64,000 nt of DNA from Novosphingobium hassiacum (GCF_014196055.1 NZ_JACICY010000007.1:1-64000), one strand, 5' to 3'. Shown: positions 16,995 to 26,501, counted from the stretch's first letter. The notes: generated by a model from the sequence alone, not told the origin. Program-made: numbers and translations.

Positions 16995-18170
16995 ATGATT
17001 GACCAAGAAGCTTTGGTCCGGGATGTCAGTCCCGCAATGTCGCTCGAGACTTGCGAGACACCAGCGCTGGTGCTCGATCTGGGCAAAGTAGACAGGAACA
17101 TCGCACGGCTGCGCGCGCACCTCGCCAAGCTCGGTGTGGATTTCCGTCCGCACGTGAAGACCTCGAAGTCGCTCGACGTTGCACGGCGCCTGTTTCCCGC
17201 AGGTAGCGGGCCGATCACCGTTTCGACCCTGGCCGAAGCGGAGTATTTTGCCAGCGGCGGCTTCACCGACATTACCTATGCCGTCGGACTCGGTCTCGAC
17301 AAGATCGAGCGTGCGCGCCGGCTGGTCGATGAGGGAGTCCGGCTGTCCGTGCTCATCGATACCGTCGAACAGGCACAGGCGCTTGCTACTGCGGCGCGCG
17401 ATGGCGGTGCCATGCCGGCAGTGCTGATCGAGATCGACTGCGACGGGCATCGCGGCGGATTGCTGCCAGATGACCGGACGCTTGTCGTCATCGCCGACAT
17501 TCTCCGGCAGGGCGGGGTGCCGTTTGAAGGCGTGCTGACCCATGCCGGGGAATCGTACAACGCCCGTGGTGGCGCGGGGCTGCCGGAGGCGGCCGAAGGC
17601 GAACGTGCGGCGGCGGTCGCGGCGGCAGAACTGCTTCGGGCAGCGGGTCATGGCGTTGCCGTCGTAAGTGTCGGTTCGACGCCCACTGCGCATTTCGCCA
17701 GGGACCTGACGGGCGTGACCGAGGTCCGAGCGGGTGTCTTCACCTTCTTCGATCTCGTCATGCACGGGATCGGCGTGTGCGACGCCGATGATATCGCGGT
17801 ATCGGTGCTGGCAACGGTCATCGGGCACCGTCCTGAGAAGGGCTGGATCCTGACCGACTCTGGGTGGATGGCCATGTCGCGTGACCGGGGCACGCAACGC
17901 CATCCGGTAGATCAGGGCTATGGTCTGGTCTGCGACATTGATGGCACGCCGTTCACGGACGTGATTGTCGAAGACGCGAGCCAGGAGCACGGTATCCTGA
18001 AGGTGAGGCCGGGAAGCCAAGGCGTCCTGCCCGACCTTCCGATCGGATCGCGAGTGCGCATCCTGCCCAATCACGCCTGCGCCACTTGCGCGCAGCACGA
18101 AACCTATAACGTGGTCGATGGGCAGGGCCGAGAGATCACCGCCCGGTGGCCGCGTATGCGCGGATGGTGA
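16995..18170 (+). CDS. DSD1-family PLP enzyme (D-serine dehydratase / D-threonine or hydroxyaspartate aldolase-like)
   Basis: 391-residue fold-type III (alanine-racemase-like) enzyme. The PLP lysine is in RPHVKTSKS near residue 55. The C-terminal zinc site is the NHACATC segment (His-x-Cys) near residue 358, as in eukaryote-type D-serine dehydratases and D-threonine aldolases. The family eliminates or cleaves beta-hydroxy D-amino acids with metal assistance. The gene follows the GNAT gene by 29 bases and precedes an amine oxidase by 45, so the three are probably co-transcribed. Whether it is a dehydratase or an aldolase cannot be decided by eye. Confidence 0.87.
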   Translation: MIDQEALVRDVSPAMSLETCETPALVLDLGKVDRNIARLRAHLAKLGVDFRPHVKTSKSLDVARRLFPAGSGPITVSTLAEAEYFASGGFTDITYAVGLGLDKIERARRLVDEGVRLSVLIDTVEQAQALATAARDGGAMPAVLIEIDCDGHRGGLLPDDRTLVVIADILRQGGVPFEGVLTHAGESYNARGGAGLPEAAEGERAAAVAAAELLRAAGHGVAVVSVGSTPTAHFARDLTGVTEVRAGVFTFFDLVMHGIGVCDADDIAVSVLATVIGHRPEKGWILTDSGWMAMSRDRGTQRHPVDQGYGLVCDIDGTPFTDVIVEDASQEHGILKVRPGSQGVLPDLPIGSRVRILPNHACATCAQHETYNVVDGQGREITARWPRMRGW

Positions 18171-18215
18171 GCAAGACGTGCCTGTCGCAGCAATCTGCGA
18201 GGGCGGAGAACTGAC

Positions 18216-19496
18216 ATGAAAATGATGTCCTACTGGCTCGATACGGCAAAACCGTTTGCTTCGGCTGCATCTGGCGGTCCTCAAGGAACGGCCGATGTTG
18301 CGGTAATCGGTGCCGGGTTTACGGGTCTGTGCGCAGCGCTTGCCCTGGCAAAGAAGGGGGCCAAGGTCGTCGTTCTCGAAGCCGATCGCGTCGCTGGCGC
18401 GGCTTCCGGGCGCAATGGCGGGATGTGCAACAACGGTTTTGCGCAGGACTATGGCGGTATGGTGGAGCGCTTCGGCATCGAACGCGCAAACATGTTCTAT
18501 CGCGCGTTCGATGCGGGCGTGGACAAGGTCGAGTCCATCGTCGCCGAGGAGGGCATCGATTGCCATTTCGGGCGCATTGGCAAGCTGAAGCTGGCGGCAA
18601 AACCGGAACACTTCGACAAGATCAAGCGCTCGCAGGAACTGCTGGCGCGCAATGTCGATCCGGAGACACAGCTGGTCATGCCCGCCGACCTGCCATCCGA
18701 GATCGGTTCGGATCGGTTCTATGGCGGGATGATCTACGGCAAGAGCGCCAACATGCACATGGGCATGTACGGGCAGGGTCTGGCCGAAGCCGTGGTCCGG
18801 CACGGCGGCATCGTCCACGAGCACAACCCGCTGATCGGCATGCGCCGGGTTTCAGGGACGTCGCACGAACTGACCACGCCCCATGGCAGCATCATCGCCA
18901 ATCAGGTCCTGCTGGCGACGGGCACATCAAGGGTCGGCCCACTCGGCTGGTTCCGTCGCCGGATCGTGCCGGTGGGTGCCTATCTGATCGCCACCGAGCC
19001 GCTTCCGGTCGAACTGCTCGACCGCCTGACTCCGCGCCGCCGCAACACGGTCGATACGCGGAACTTCGTCAGTTACTTCCGCACGACACCCGACAATCGC
19101 ATCCTGTTCGGCGGGCGAGCCCGTTTTTCGAGCCGGAGCGACCCGGCAGCCGACGCCAAGAGCGGCGCGATCCTGCGGCAGTCGATGCTGAACTTTTTCC
19201 CCGAGCTGGTCGACACGCGCATCGACTACTGCTGGGGTGGCATGGTCGACATGACGAGCGATCGCCTGCCGCGCGCCGGGGAGCGCGACGGCGTGTTCTA
19301 TTCGATGGGCTACAGCGGCCACGGCACGCACATGGCGACCTACATGGGCGGGGTCATGGCCGAAGTACTCGACGGCAAGGTCGATCTCAACCCCTGGCGC
19401 GACTTCGACTGGCCCGCGATCCCGGGCTATTTCGGCACACCATGGTTCCTGCCATTCGTTGGCGCCTATTACCGCTACAGGGACATGGTGGGATGA
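18216..19496 (+). CDS. FAD-dependent amine oxidase, DAO family (PuuB/gamma-glutamylputrescine oxidase-like)
   Basis: 426-residue flavoprotein. The N-terminal dinucleotide-binding motif VIGAGFTGL (about 29-37) is followed by AASGRNGGMCNNG near the flavin and by the C-terminal GYSGHGTHMATYMGG, which is typical of PuuB-like oxidases. It should oxidise a primary or secondary amine to an imine or aldehyde with release of H2O2. It is followed with a 4-base overlap by an aldehyde dehydrogenase, so the aldehyde would be passed straight on to the acid, as in polyamine degradation. The true amine is unknown. Confidence 0.88.
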   Translation: MKMMSYWLDTAKPFASAASGGPQGTADVAVIGAGFTGLCAALALAKKGAKVVVLEADRVAGAASGRNGGMCNNGFAQDYGGMVERFGIERANMFYRAFDAGVDKVESIVAEEGIDCHFGRIGKLKLAAKPEHFDKIKRSQELLARNVDPETQLVMPADLPSEIGSDRFYGGMIYGKSANMHMGMYGQGLAEAVVRHGGIVHEHNPLIGMRRVSGTSHELTTPHGSIIANQVLLATGTSRVGPLGWFRRRIVPVGAYLIATEPLPVELLDRLTPRRRNTVDTRNFVSYFRTTPDNRILFGGRARFSSRSDPAADAKSGAILRQSMLNFFPELVDTRIDYCWGGMVDMTSDRLPRAGERDGVFYSMGYSGHGTHMATYMGGVMAEVLDGKVDLNPWRDFDWPAIPGYFGTPWFLPFVGAYYRYRDMVG

Positions 19497-20953
19497 CGGA
19501 CGCGGTTGCGCAAGCGGAGCGAGAGATCGCCGACCTGGGCGATTGCGCCTATATCGGCGGTACGTGGTTGCCGGTGTCCGGCACGGAGCGCCTGCCCGTC
19601 ATCAATCCCGCCACCGGAGAGCAGGTGGCCGAGATCGTCGCAGGGGCGAGTGCCGATCTCGATCGCGCGGTCGCCGCAGCACGTGCCGCCTTCCCGGCGT
19701 TCTCCAGTTCCTCAGTTGAGGACAGACTGGCGCTGCTGGAGCGCATCCACGCGCTGATACTCGAACGCGCCGAACCACTGGCGCAGGTTCTGACGCTCGA
19801 GATGGGCGCGGCGATCACGCATGCGCGCGCTGCCCATGTTCCGTTGGCGGCGGCGCATGTGCGCGCGGCCATCGACGTGCTGCGGGACTACGAATTCCTG
19901 ACGCTGCATGGCACCACGGCGGTCGTCCGCGAGCCCATCGGCGTAGCGGGCCTCATAACGCCGTGGAACTGGCCGCTGTACCAGATCACTGCCAAGGTCG
20001 CTCCAGCGCTTGCTGCTGGCTGCACCGTGGTGCTCAAGCCCAGCGAGCTTTCGCCGCTAAGCGGGATGATGTTTGCGCAGATCGTGCATGATGCAGGCGC
20101 GGCACCCGGCGTGTTCAATCTGGTCAACGGGACCGGCAGCGAGGTGGGTGCAGCCATGGCGGCGCATCCCGACATCGACATGATTTCGATTACCGGATCG
20201 AACCGCGCGGGTGTGCTCGTCGCACAGGGCGCTGCACCGACGGTGAAGCGGGTGACGCAGGAGCTTGGCGGAAAATCGCCGAACGTGCTGCTGCCCGATG
20301 CCGATTTCGAACGGGTCGTGCCGCTTGGCGTTATGGCCGCGTTTCGCAACGTCGGGCAATCGTGCAGCGCGCCGACGCGGATGATCGTGCCGCGTGCCAA
20401 TCTCGCCGAAGTCGAGGCGCTCGCCCGCCAGACGGTGGAGTCCATCGTGGTGGGCGACCCTGCCAAGGAGGCGACGACGCTTGGCCCGATCGCCAACCGC
20501 GCGCAGTTCCAACGCGTCAACACCATGATCGCGGTCGGACTGGAAGACGGCGCGAGGCTGGTCTGTGGCGGGCCGGAGCGGCCGGACGGATTGCCGGATG
20601 GCTTCTACGTGCGTCCGACCGTCTTTTCCGACGTAGCCAGTGCCATGCGCATTGCGCAGGAGGAAATCTTCGGGCCGGTGCTGGTCATCATTCCCTACGA
20701 CGATGTCGATGAGGCCGTGACAATTGCCAACGACAGCGTGTTCGGGCTGGGCGGACATGTACACGGTGCCGATATTGCACAAGCCCGCAGCGTAGCTCTG
20801 CGGATCCGCACCGGACAGGTCCACATCAACAACCCCGCCTGGGATGCCCATGCGCCGTTCGGAGGCTACAAGCAGTCCGGAAACGGCCGTGAATACGGCG
20901 TGTTCGGCTTCGAAGAGTACCTCGAAGTCAAGGCCATACTCGGCTTCGCATGA
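19493..20953 (+). CDS. NAD(P)-dependent aldehyde dehydrogenase
   Basis: 486-residue ALDH with the proton-relay glutamate in QELGGKSP, the nucleophilic cysteine in FRNVGQSCSAPTRM, the oxyanion asparagine in TPWNWPL, and the EEIFGPVL and PFGGYKQSGNGREYG motifs. The ATG overlaps the stop of the preceding amine oxidase (ATGA). It most likely oxidises the aldehyde that enzyme makes. It resembles betaine-aldehyde and aminoaldehyde dehydrogenases in general layout, but the substrate is inferred only from context. Confidence 0.93.
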   Translation: MTDAVAQAEREIADLGDCAYIGGTWLPVSGTERLPVINPATGEQVAEIVAGASADLDRAVAAARAAFPAFSSSSVEDRLALLERIHALILERAEPLAQVLTLEMGAAITHARAAHVPLAAAHVRAAIDVLRDYEFLTLHGTTAVVREPIGVAGLITPWNWPLYQITAKVAPALAAGCTVVLKPSELSPLSGMMFAQIVHDAGAAPGVFNLVNGTGSEVGAAMAAHPDIDMISITGSNRAGVLVAQGAAPTVKRVTQELGGKSPNVLLPDADFERVVPLGVMAAFRNVGQSCSAPTRMIVPRANLAEVEALARQTVESIVVGDPAKEATTLGPIANRAQFQRVNTMIAVGLEDGARLVCGGPERPDGLPDGFYVRPTVFSDVASAMRIAQEEIFGPVLVIIPYDDVDEAVTIANDSVFGLGGHVHGADIAQARSVALRIRTGQVHINNPAWDAHAPFGGYKQSGNGREYGVFGFEEYLEVKAILGFA

Positions 20954-20978
20954 TGCCAGCGCTTACCGGAGATTTGAA

Positions 20979-22304
20979 ATGCCCGCGCCCCTGAGATTCA
21001 TCAAGTCGACGCCAGACCTGCCGGCAGAAGCCGATGCCGTGGTCATTGGCGGCGGAATAATCGGGAGCTTCACGGCCTATTACCTCGCGCAGCGCGGGCT
21101 GAAAGTTGCGCTGCTTGAAAAGGGCGTGGTCGGCGGCGAACAATCGAGCCGCAACTGGGGGTGGTGTCGGCAACAGAACCGCGACGAGCGCGAACTGCCG
21201 CTTGCGACCAAGGCGCTCGATCTGTGGGAACAATTCGGAGTCGAAAGCGGCGAAGATACAGGCTTCCGCCGGTGTGGCCTCTTCTACGTCAGCAACGACG
21301 CTTCCGAGATCGAAACCTGGGCGAAGTGGGGCGAATATGCGCGTTCGATCGGCGTCAAGACGCGGATGCTGAACAGCCAGGAGGCCAGCGACCACGGCAA
21401 GTTCACCGGCAAGGTGTGGAAGGGCGGCGTGCATTCGCAGATGGACGGGATCGCGGACCCTGGACTTGCGGTGCCGGCAGTTGCGCGGGCAGTCATGGCG
21501 CTGGGCAGCACAGTCCATCAGGCCTGTGCCGCGCGTGGTATCGAGACGACGGGCGGCGCAGTGAGTGGCGTCGTGACTGAACGCGGCACCATCCGGACGA
21601 AGCTGGTCATCCACGCAGGCGGCGCATGGGCGTCATCGTTCATGCGGCAACTGGGCGTACGTTTCCCACAGGCCACCGTCCGCCAGTCGATCCTGGCCGT
21701 GGGCACTGGCCACATGACCTTGCCCGATGCCTTCTATGGCGATTCCATGTCGATCACGCGGCGAGGCGAGGGTGCCCATGCGCTGGCCTATAGCGGGCGG
21801 GCGAAGGTCGACCCGACAATGCAATTCCTGAAATACCAGAAGCAGTTCCTGCCGATGTTCAAGGAGCGCTGGAGCAAGGTATCGCCGGGTGGTCTGCAGG
21901 GATTGCTCGCCGGACATGAGACGCTGTCGAACTGGCGGCTGGATCAGCCCACTCCGATGGAAGCGCGGCGGATCCTCGATCCGGTGCCGGATGCCAAGAC
22001 CATCCGCCTGACGGTAGAGCGGGTGTCCCGGTTGATCCCAGCTGTGGCGCAAGCGCCGGTGTTGGCAAGTTGGGCCGGCTTCGTCGACAGCACGCCCGAT
22101 GGCGTCCCTGTGATAGACAACCTTCCGGCTGTGCCCGGTCTGATCCTGGCAGCAGGTTTCAGCGGCCATGGTTTCGGCATCGGACCAGGCGCCAGCCACC
22201 TCGTCGCCGACATCGCGACCGGGCAGGATCCGATCGTCGATCCGCGCCCTTACCGGCTTTCGCGGTTCGACGGCGGGACCAAGATCGACGTGTCGGAGTT
22301 CTAG
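20979..22304 (+). CDS. FAD-dependent oxidoreductase, DAO family (DadA-like)
   Basis: 441 residues. The FAD-binding motif VIGGGIIGSFTAYYLAQRG is near the N terminus (about 25-43), followed by EQSSRNWGWCRQQ, a signature of a bacterial amino-acid/amine oxidase subgroup. The C-terminal GFSGHGFGIGPGASHL closes the flavin site. The start at 20979 is preceded by CCGGAG. It is the second DAO-family enzyme of the island and differs from the PuuB-like one, so the two probably act on different amines or on successive nitrogen atoms of the same compound. It ends the unit that begins at 16108. Confidence 0.88.
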   Translation: MPAPLRFIKSTPDLPAEADAVVIGGGIIGSFTAYYLAQRGLKVALLEKGVVGGEQSSRNWGWCRQQNRDERELPLATKALDLWEQFGVESGEDTGFRRCGLFYVSNDASEIETWAKWGEYARSIGVKTRMLNSQEASDHGKFTGKVWKGGVHSQMDGIADPGLAVPAVARAVMALGSTVHQACAARGIETTGGAVSGVVTERGTIRTKLVIHAGGAWASSFMRQLGVRFPQATVRQSILAVGTGHMTLPDAFYGDSMSITRRGEGAHALAYSGRAKVDPTMQFLKYQKQFLPMFKERWSKVSPGGLQGLLAGHETLSNWRLDQPTPMEARRILDPVPDAKTIRLTVERVSRLIPAVAQAPVLASWAGFVDSTPDGVPVIDNLPAVPGLILAAGFSGHGFGIGPGASHLVADIATGQDPIVDPRPYRLSRFDGGTKIDVSEF

Positions 22305-22350
22305 TCGGCACCGGGCTTAGGACGTTTTCGCGATAAAATTCCAAATGCCG

Positions 22351-22392
22351 CGGATAACCAGCACCTTCTTTCGAGGTGTGCCGGATAACCAG
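22351..22392. promoter_or_regulatory. 11-base direct repeats, 31 bases apart, upstream of second GNAT gene
   Basis: CGGATAACCAG occurs at 22351-22361 and again at 22382-22392, exactly 31 bases (about three helical turns) apart, in the 144-base gap before the GNAT gene. This phasing would place two copies of a protein on the same face of DNA. Lrp/AsnC proteins, two of which are coded nearby, often bind phased sites, so they are the first candidates. A close match (GCCGGATAACCA) also occurs inside the Lrp gene at about 25964. Confidence 0.4.
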
Positions 22393-22448
22393 TGTCAACT
22401 CGGACTGGTGTTGCCAGCCATAGATCGTCTCAAGCTTGGGAGCATTGT

Positions 22449-23306
22449 ATGGCACTTCAGGACGCGGCGCAGATCGTGATGCGCGACATGGTCGAGGCTG
22501 ATATCCACGCCGTCGCCGATCTGTGCTTTGAGCAGCAATGGCCTCACCGCGAACAAGACCTGGAGATGCTCCTGTCGATCGGCACCGGGCTTGTCGCCGA
22601 AGTCGACGGCACGATCGGCGGCACGATCATGTCGTGGCGTTTTGGTGACAGCGTCGCAATGCTGGGCGTCGTCATAGTGGCTGTGGCCCAGCAAGGCCGC
22701 GGCCTTGGCCGTAAACTCGCCAGTGCCATGATCGAGCGTTTGGACGGGGTGACCGTCATCCTTAACGCGACCGAAGTGGGCCGACCACTTTACGGCAAGC
22801 TGGGTTTCACGGAACTCTCTACGGTTTGCCAGCATCACGCGATCGCTCCGGCGCAGCCCCTCGTGGAACTGCGTCAAGGTGAGCGGGTCAGGCCGATGGG
22901 CGCAGCTGACGCGCATGTCCTCAAAGAGATGTACTCATCGTCAATGGGCATGGATCGCGCCGCTCTGCTTGAAACATTGTTTGCCGAGAGCAGCACGGTC
23001 GTCCTGTGCCATGAACATCAGCAGACCGGTTTTGCGATGAAGCGGCGGTTCGGGCGTGGGTGGGTAATCGGACCGGTCGTCGCGCCTGACGCTGCTGGTG
23101 CCAGGGCACTGATCGCGCACTGGATTGGCACGCTCACTGGGAGCTTTTGCCGCATCGACGTGCCGGAAGCGACCGGGCTTGGGCCCTGGCTCCAGGAGGT
23201 CGGCCTGCCCGAAGCGGATCGGGTCACGCGAATGGCGCTCGGTCCCGCGCCGGTCCCGGATCGGGAAGTCACACTCTTTGGTCTTGCGGCTCAAGCATTA
23301 GGTTGA
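22449..23306 (+). CDS. GNAT acetyltransferase with C-terminal second GNAT-like domain (YitH/HolE type), paralog 2
   Basis: 285 residues, the same length and domain order as the protein at 16108-16965. The acetyl-CoA loop is in VAQQGRGLGRKL, followed by ILNATEVGRPLYGKLGF, and the C-terminal domain has SSMGMDRAALLETLF and RFGRGWVIGPVVA. The ATG at 22449 follows GGGAG at about 22437. The next gene, a succinate-semialdehyde-type dehydrogenase, begins three bases after its stop, so they are co-transcribed. It probably acetylates an amine intermediate of this branch. Confidence 0.85.
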   Translation: MALQDAAQIVMRDMVEADIHAVADLCFEQQWPHREQDLEMLLSIGTGLVAEVDGTIGGTIMSWRFGDSVAMLGVVIVAVAQQGRGLGRKLASAMIERLDGVTVILNATEVGRPLYGKLGFTELSTVCQHHAIAPAQPLVELRQGERVRPMGAADAHVLKEMYSSSMGMDRAALLETLFAESSTVVLCHEHQQTGFAMKRRFGRGWVIGPVVAPDAAGARALIAHWIGTLTGSFCRIDVPEATGLGPWLQEVGLPEADRVTRMALGPAPVPDREVTLFGLAAQALG

Positions 23307-23309
23307 ACC

Positions 23310-24764
23310 ATGATTACTCTGAATGATCCAACCCTGCTGCGTCAGGCAGCGTTCGTCGATGGCGAATGGATTGCAAGCGGCCTTCCCCAGATGGAAGTGA
23401 CCAACCCCGCAACCGGTGACGTCATCGGCACGGTGCCGCAATGCGGTACTGTCGAGACTGAGGCCGCCATTGCCGCTGCGCAGGTTTCATGGGCAGACTG
23501 GCGCCGTCGCACTGCGGGGGAGCGTGCGGCACTGCTCGAAGACTGGCACACGCTCGTGCTTGCCAACCTCGATGACCTCGCGCGCATCATGACGGCCGAG
23601 CAGGGTAAACCGTTCCCCGAGGCGCAGGGCGAAATCCGCTACGCGGCCACTTTCATCAAGTGGTTTGCCGAGGAAGCGCGCCGTGTCGGCGGGCGTAACA
23701 TTCCGTCGCCGGAACGTGACCGCCGGATCATCGTGATGACCGAGCCGGTCGGTGTTTCCGCTGCGATTACCCCGTGGAACTTTCCCGCCGCGATGATCAC
23801 GCGCAAGTGCGCGCCGGCGTTGGCCGCCGGCTGCCCGGTGGTGATCAAGCCATCGGACCTCACGCCGTTTACCGCTCTGGCGTTGATCGAGCTGGCGGTT
23901 CGCGCAGGGTTCCCCAAGGGTACGATCAACCTCCTGACCGGCATGCCGCAGGCGATCGGCGAGGCTATCACGAAGAGCCCGCTGGTGCGCAAGCTCTCGT
24001 TCACCGGGTCTACCCGGGTCGGCGCGCTGCTGATGCGTCAGAGCGCCGATACGATCAAGCGGCTGTCGCTTGAACTGGGTGGCAATGCACCCCTGATCGT
24101 ATTCGACGATGCCGACCTCGACCTGGCGGTCAAGGCCACGATGGCCAGCAAGTTCCGCAACGCCGGCCAGACCTGCGTCTGCGCCAATCGCATTCTCGTT
24201 CACGCGCCGATCTATGACGAATTTGCCTCCCGTCTCGGCGCGGCCGTCTCGGACCTCAATGTCGGCAACGGCATGGAGGCCGGGACAACAACCGGTCCGC
24301 TGATCAACCGCGCAGCAGTCGACAAGGTAAGCGCTCATGTCGAAGACGCCGTGTCCAAGGGTGGCAAGGTGCTGTTCTCGGGCAAGGGCCGCGAAGGTGA
24401 CAATTTTGTCCGCCCACTGATCATCGGTGATGCCGCCTCGGATATGCGACTTGCTGCCGAAGAAACCTTTGGACCGGTCGCTCCGCTGTTCCGGTTCGAG
24501 ACCGAGGAAGAGGCCATCGCGCTCGCCAATGATACCCAGTACGGGCTTGCCAGCTATTTCTACACCTCGGGCCTCGACCGCGCCTTTCGGGTCGCCGAGG
24601 CGCTGGAGGCCGGGATGGTGGCACTCAATACCGGCAGCATTGCGATGGACGTCGCACCGTTCGGCGGAATCAAGCAGTCGGGCCTCGGACGCGAAGGCGG
24701 AACGCTTGGCATCGAGGAATACCTTGAAACCAAGGCCTTTCACATCGGTGGCCTGAAGATCTGA
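23310..24764 (+). CDS. gabD: Succinate-semialdehyde dehydrogenase-type aldehyde dehydrogenase
   Basis: 484-residue ALDH of the GabD group, with TPWNFPAAMITRK near the cofactor site, the general-base Glu in LELGGNAP and the catalytic Cys in NAGQTCVCANR (the two-Cys GabD pattern). The C-terminal PFGGIKQSGLGREGG is also family-typical. It would convert succinate or glutarate semialdehyde to the dicarboxylate, the exit from GABA or 5-aminovalerate-type routes into the TCA cycle. Together with the SpuC-like transaminase and the aminoaldehyde dehydrogenase it could complete diamine degradation. Confidence 0.88.
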   Translation: MITLNDPTLLRQAAFVDGEWIASGLPQMEVTNPATGDVIGTVPQCGTVETEAAIAAAQVSWADWRRRTAGERAALLEDWHTLVLANLDDLARIMTAEQGKPFPEAQGEIRYAATFIKWFAEEARRVGGRNIPSPERDRRIIVMTEPVGVSAAITPWNFPAAMITRKCAPALAAGCPVVIKPSDLTPFTALALIELAVRAGFPKGTINLLTGMPQAIGEAITKSPLVRKLSFTGSTRVGALLMRQSADTIKRLSLELGGNAPLIVFDDADLDLAVKATMASKFRNAGQTCVCANRILVHAPIYDEFASRLGAAVSDLNVGNGMEAGTTTGPLINRAAVDKVSAHVEDAVSKGGKVLFSGKGREGDNFVRPLIIGDAASDMRLAAEETFGPVAPLFRFETEEEAIALANDTQYGLASYFYTSGLDRAFRVAEALEAGMVALNTGSIAMDVAPFGGIKQSGLGREGGTLGIEEYLETKAFHIGGLKI

Positions 24765-24790
24765 TAACTTCGTTTCCTCAGGGGGATCAC

Positions 24791-25870
24791 ATGAGCAGCA
24801 ACACCCGCAAGCACACCATCGCGGTCATCCCCGGAGATGGCATCGGCAAGGAAGTGATGCCCGAGGGCATGCGCGTGCTCGAAAAGGCGGCGTCGCTGTT
24901 CGGCTTCGATATCGATCAGAAGTGGCATGATTTTGCCAGCTGCGACTACTACACACGTCACGGCAAGATGATGCCGGACAACTGGAAGGAAGAGATCGGT
25001 CGTCCCGACGCGATCTTCTTCGGCGCGGTCGGCTGGCCCGATACCGTACCCGATCACGTATCGCTGTGGGGTTCGCTGCTACAGTTCCGCCGGGAATACG
25101 ACCAATACGTCAACCTTCGCCCGGTGCGCCTGATGCCCGGCGTGCCGTGCCCGCTGGCTGGCCGCGAGCCCGGTGATATCGATTTCTGGGTGGTGCGCGA
25201 GAATACCGAAGGCGAATACTCCTCAGTGGGCGGGATCATGTTCCCCGGCACCGAGCGTGAGATCGTCATTCAAGAGACGGTGATGACGCGCGTTGGCGTG
25301 GATCGCATCCTGCGCTTTGCATTCGACCTTGCCCAGAAGCGACCGAACAAGCATCTGACCAGCGCGACCAAGTCGAACGGTATCGCAATCACCATGCCGT
25401 ACTGGGACCAGCGCGTCGAAGCGATGGGCGAGCAATACCCTGACGTGCGCCGGGACAAGTATCACATCGACATCCTCACTGCGCAGTTCGTGTTGAACCC
25501 CGACCGTTTCGACGTAGTCGTAGGGTCCAACCTGTTCGGCGATATCCTCTCCGATCTCGGCCCCGCCTGCACAGGCACCATCGGCGTGGCGCCGTCGGCC
25601 AACATCAATCCCGAAGGCATCCATCCATCGCTGTTCGAACCGGTTCACGGATCCGCGCCGGACATCGCGGGCCAGAACATCGCCAATCCGGTGGGCCAGA
25701 TCTGGTCGGCCGCGATGATGCTCGACCATCTGGGCGAGACCGAGGCCGCTGCTGCGATCATGCGCGCGGTCGAACAGGTTCTCGCAACGCCCTCGGCCCG
25801 GACCAGCGATCTCAAGGGCGCCGCCAGCACCCAGGATTGCGGCAAGGCCATTGCCGACGCGCTGGGTTAG
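24791..25870 (+). CDS. Isocitrate/isopropylmalate-family dehydrogenase (tartrate / D-malate dehydrogenase type)
   Basis: 359 residues. VIPGDGIGKEV lies at the N terminus, followed by NLRPVRL, WVVRENTEGEY with the substrate-binding region, the catalytic-lysine segment SATKSNGI, the metal-binding Asp region SNLFGDILSDLG, and the cofactor loop EPVHGSAPDIAGQNIANPVG. The lack of IcdA-specific features and the NLRPVRL...ENTEGEY pattern place it with TtuC/DmlA enzymes, which oxidatively decarboxylate tartrate, D-malate or related beta-hydroxy acids. It follows gabD by 26 bases and precedes the Lrp regulator by 28, in the same transcription unit. Confidence 0.85.
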   Translation: MSSNTRKHTIAVIPGDGIGKEVMPEGMRVLEKAASLFGFDIDQKWHDFASCDYYTRHGKMMPDNWKEEIGRPDAIFFGAVGWPDTVPDHVSLWGSLLQFRREYDQYVNLRPVRLMPGVPCPLAGREPGDIDFWVVRENTEGEYSSVGGIMFPGTEREIVIQETVMTRVGVDRILRFAFDLAQKRPNKHLTSATKSNGIAITMPYWDQRVEAMGEQYPDVRRDKYHIDILTAQFVLNPDRFDVVVGSNLFGDILSDLGPACTGTIGVAPSANINPEGIHPSLFEPVHGSAPDIAGQNIANPVGQIWSAAMMLDHLGETEAAAAIMRAVEQVLATPSARTSDLKGAASTQDCGKAIADALG

Positions 25871-25898
25871 ACAGCGACATTCACGGGAAACCGACGCC

Positions 25899-26390
25899 AT
25901 GATGCCCGCGCCAAGGCTCGACAGGATCGACCTCAAAATTCTCGCCAAGCTGCAGAAGGAAGGCCGGATAACCAATGTCGAGCTGGCCGACGCGGTGGGG
26001 CTTTCGCCGAGCCCTTGTCTGACCCGTGTAAAGCGGCTCGAAAAAGCGGGGTACATCACCGCATACGGTGCGCGCGTGAACTTCAATATGCTGGGTGAAT
26101 TCCTGACGGTGTTTACCGAGGTCACATTGGGGGAGCACCGCCAAGGCGACCATTCCCGGTTTGAGAGCCGCATTGCCAAAGTCAGCGAGATCGTTGAATG
26201 CCACGTGGTTTCAGGTAGTTACGATTACCTGCTGAAGTTCGTTGCGCGCGGCGTTTCGCACTACCAGTCCGTCATCGAGGGCATGCTTGCCAATGACTAC
26301 GGCATCGAGAAGTACTTCTCGTACGTCGTGATCAAATCTCCGTTCATCAAGCACCAACTCCCGATCCAGAATCTGTTTGGCGCGGATTAG
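25899..26390 (+). CDS. Lrp/AsnC-family transcriptional regulator, paralog 1
   Basis: 163 residues with an N-terminal winged helix-turn-helix (DLKILAKLQKEGRITNVELADAVGLSPSPCLTRVKRLEKAGYI) and a C-terminal RAM ligand-binding domain containing GSYDYLLKFVARG. It probably senses an amino acid or amine and controls this island. It has a very close paralog at 31977-32468 (nearly identical in the HTH), so both may bind the same operators and form mixed oligomers. The start at 25899 is set by the match to that paralog. Confidence 0.92.
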   Translation: MMPAPRLDRIDLKILAKLQKEGRITNVELADAVGLSPSPCLTRVKRLEKAGYITAYGARVNFNMLGEFLTVFTEVTLGEHRQGDHSRFESRIAKVSEIVECHVVSGSYDYLLKFVARGVSHYQSVIEGMLANDYGIEKYFSYVVIKSPFIKHQLPIQNLFGAD

Positions 26391-26501
26391 AGCAGCGCCC
26401 GACCGGATTGCATCGGTTGCCGGGCAAGCGGACGGTTCTGCCGTCAATCGCGAGGCGTGCGGGTGATCATATCGGTACATGCAGACATTCAAGCAATAAT
26501 G

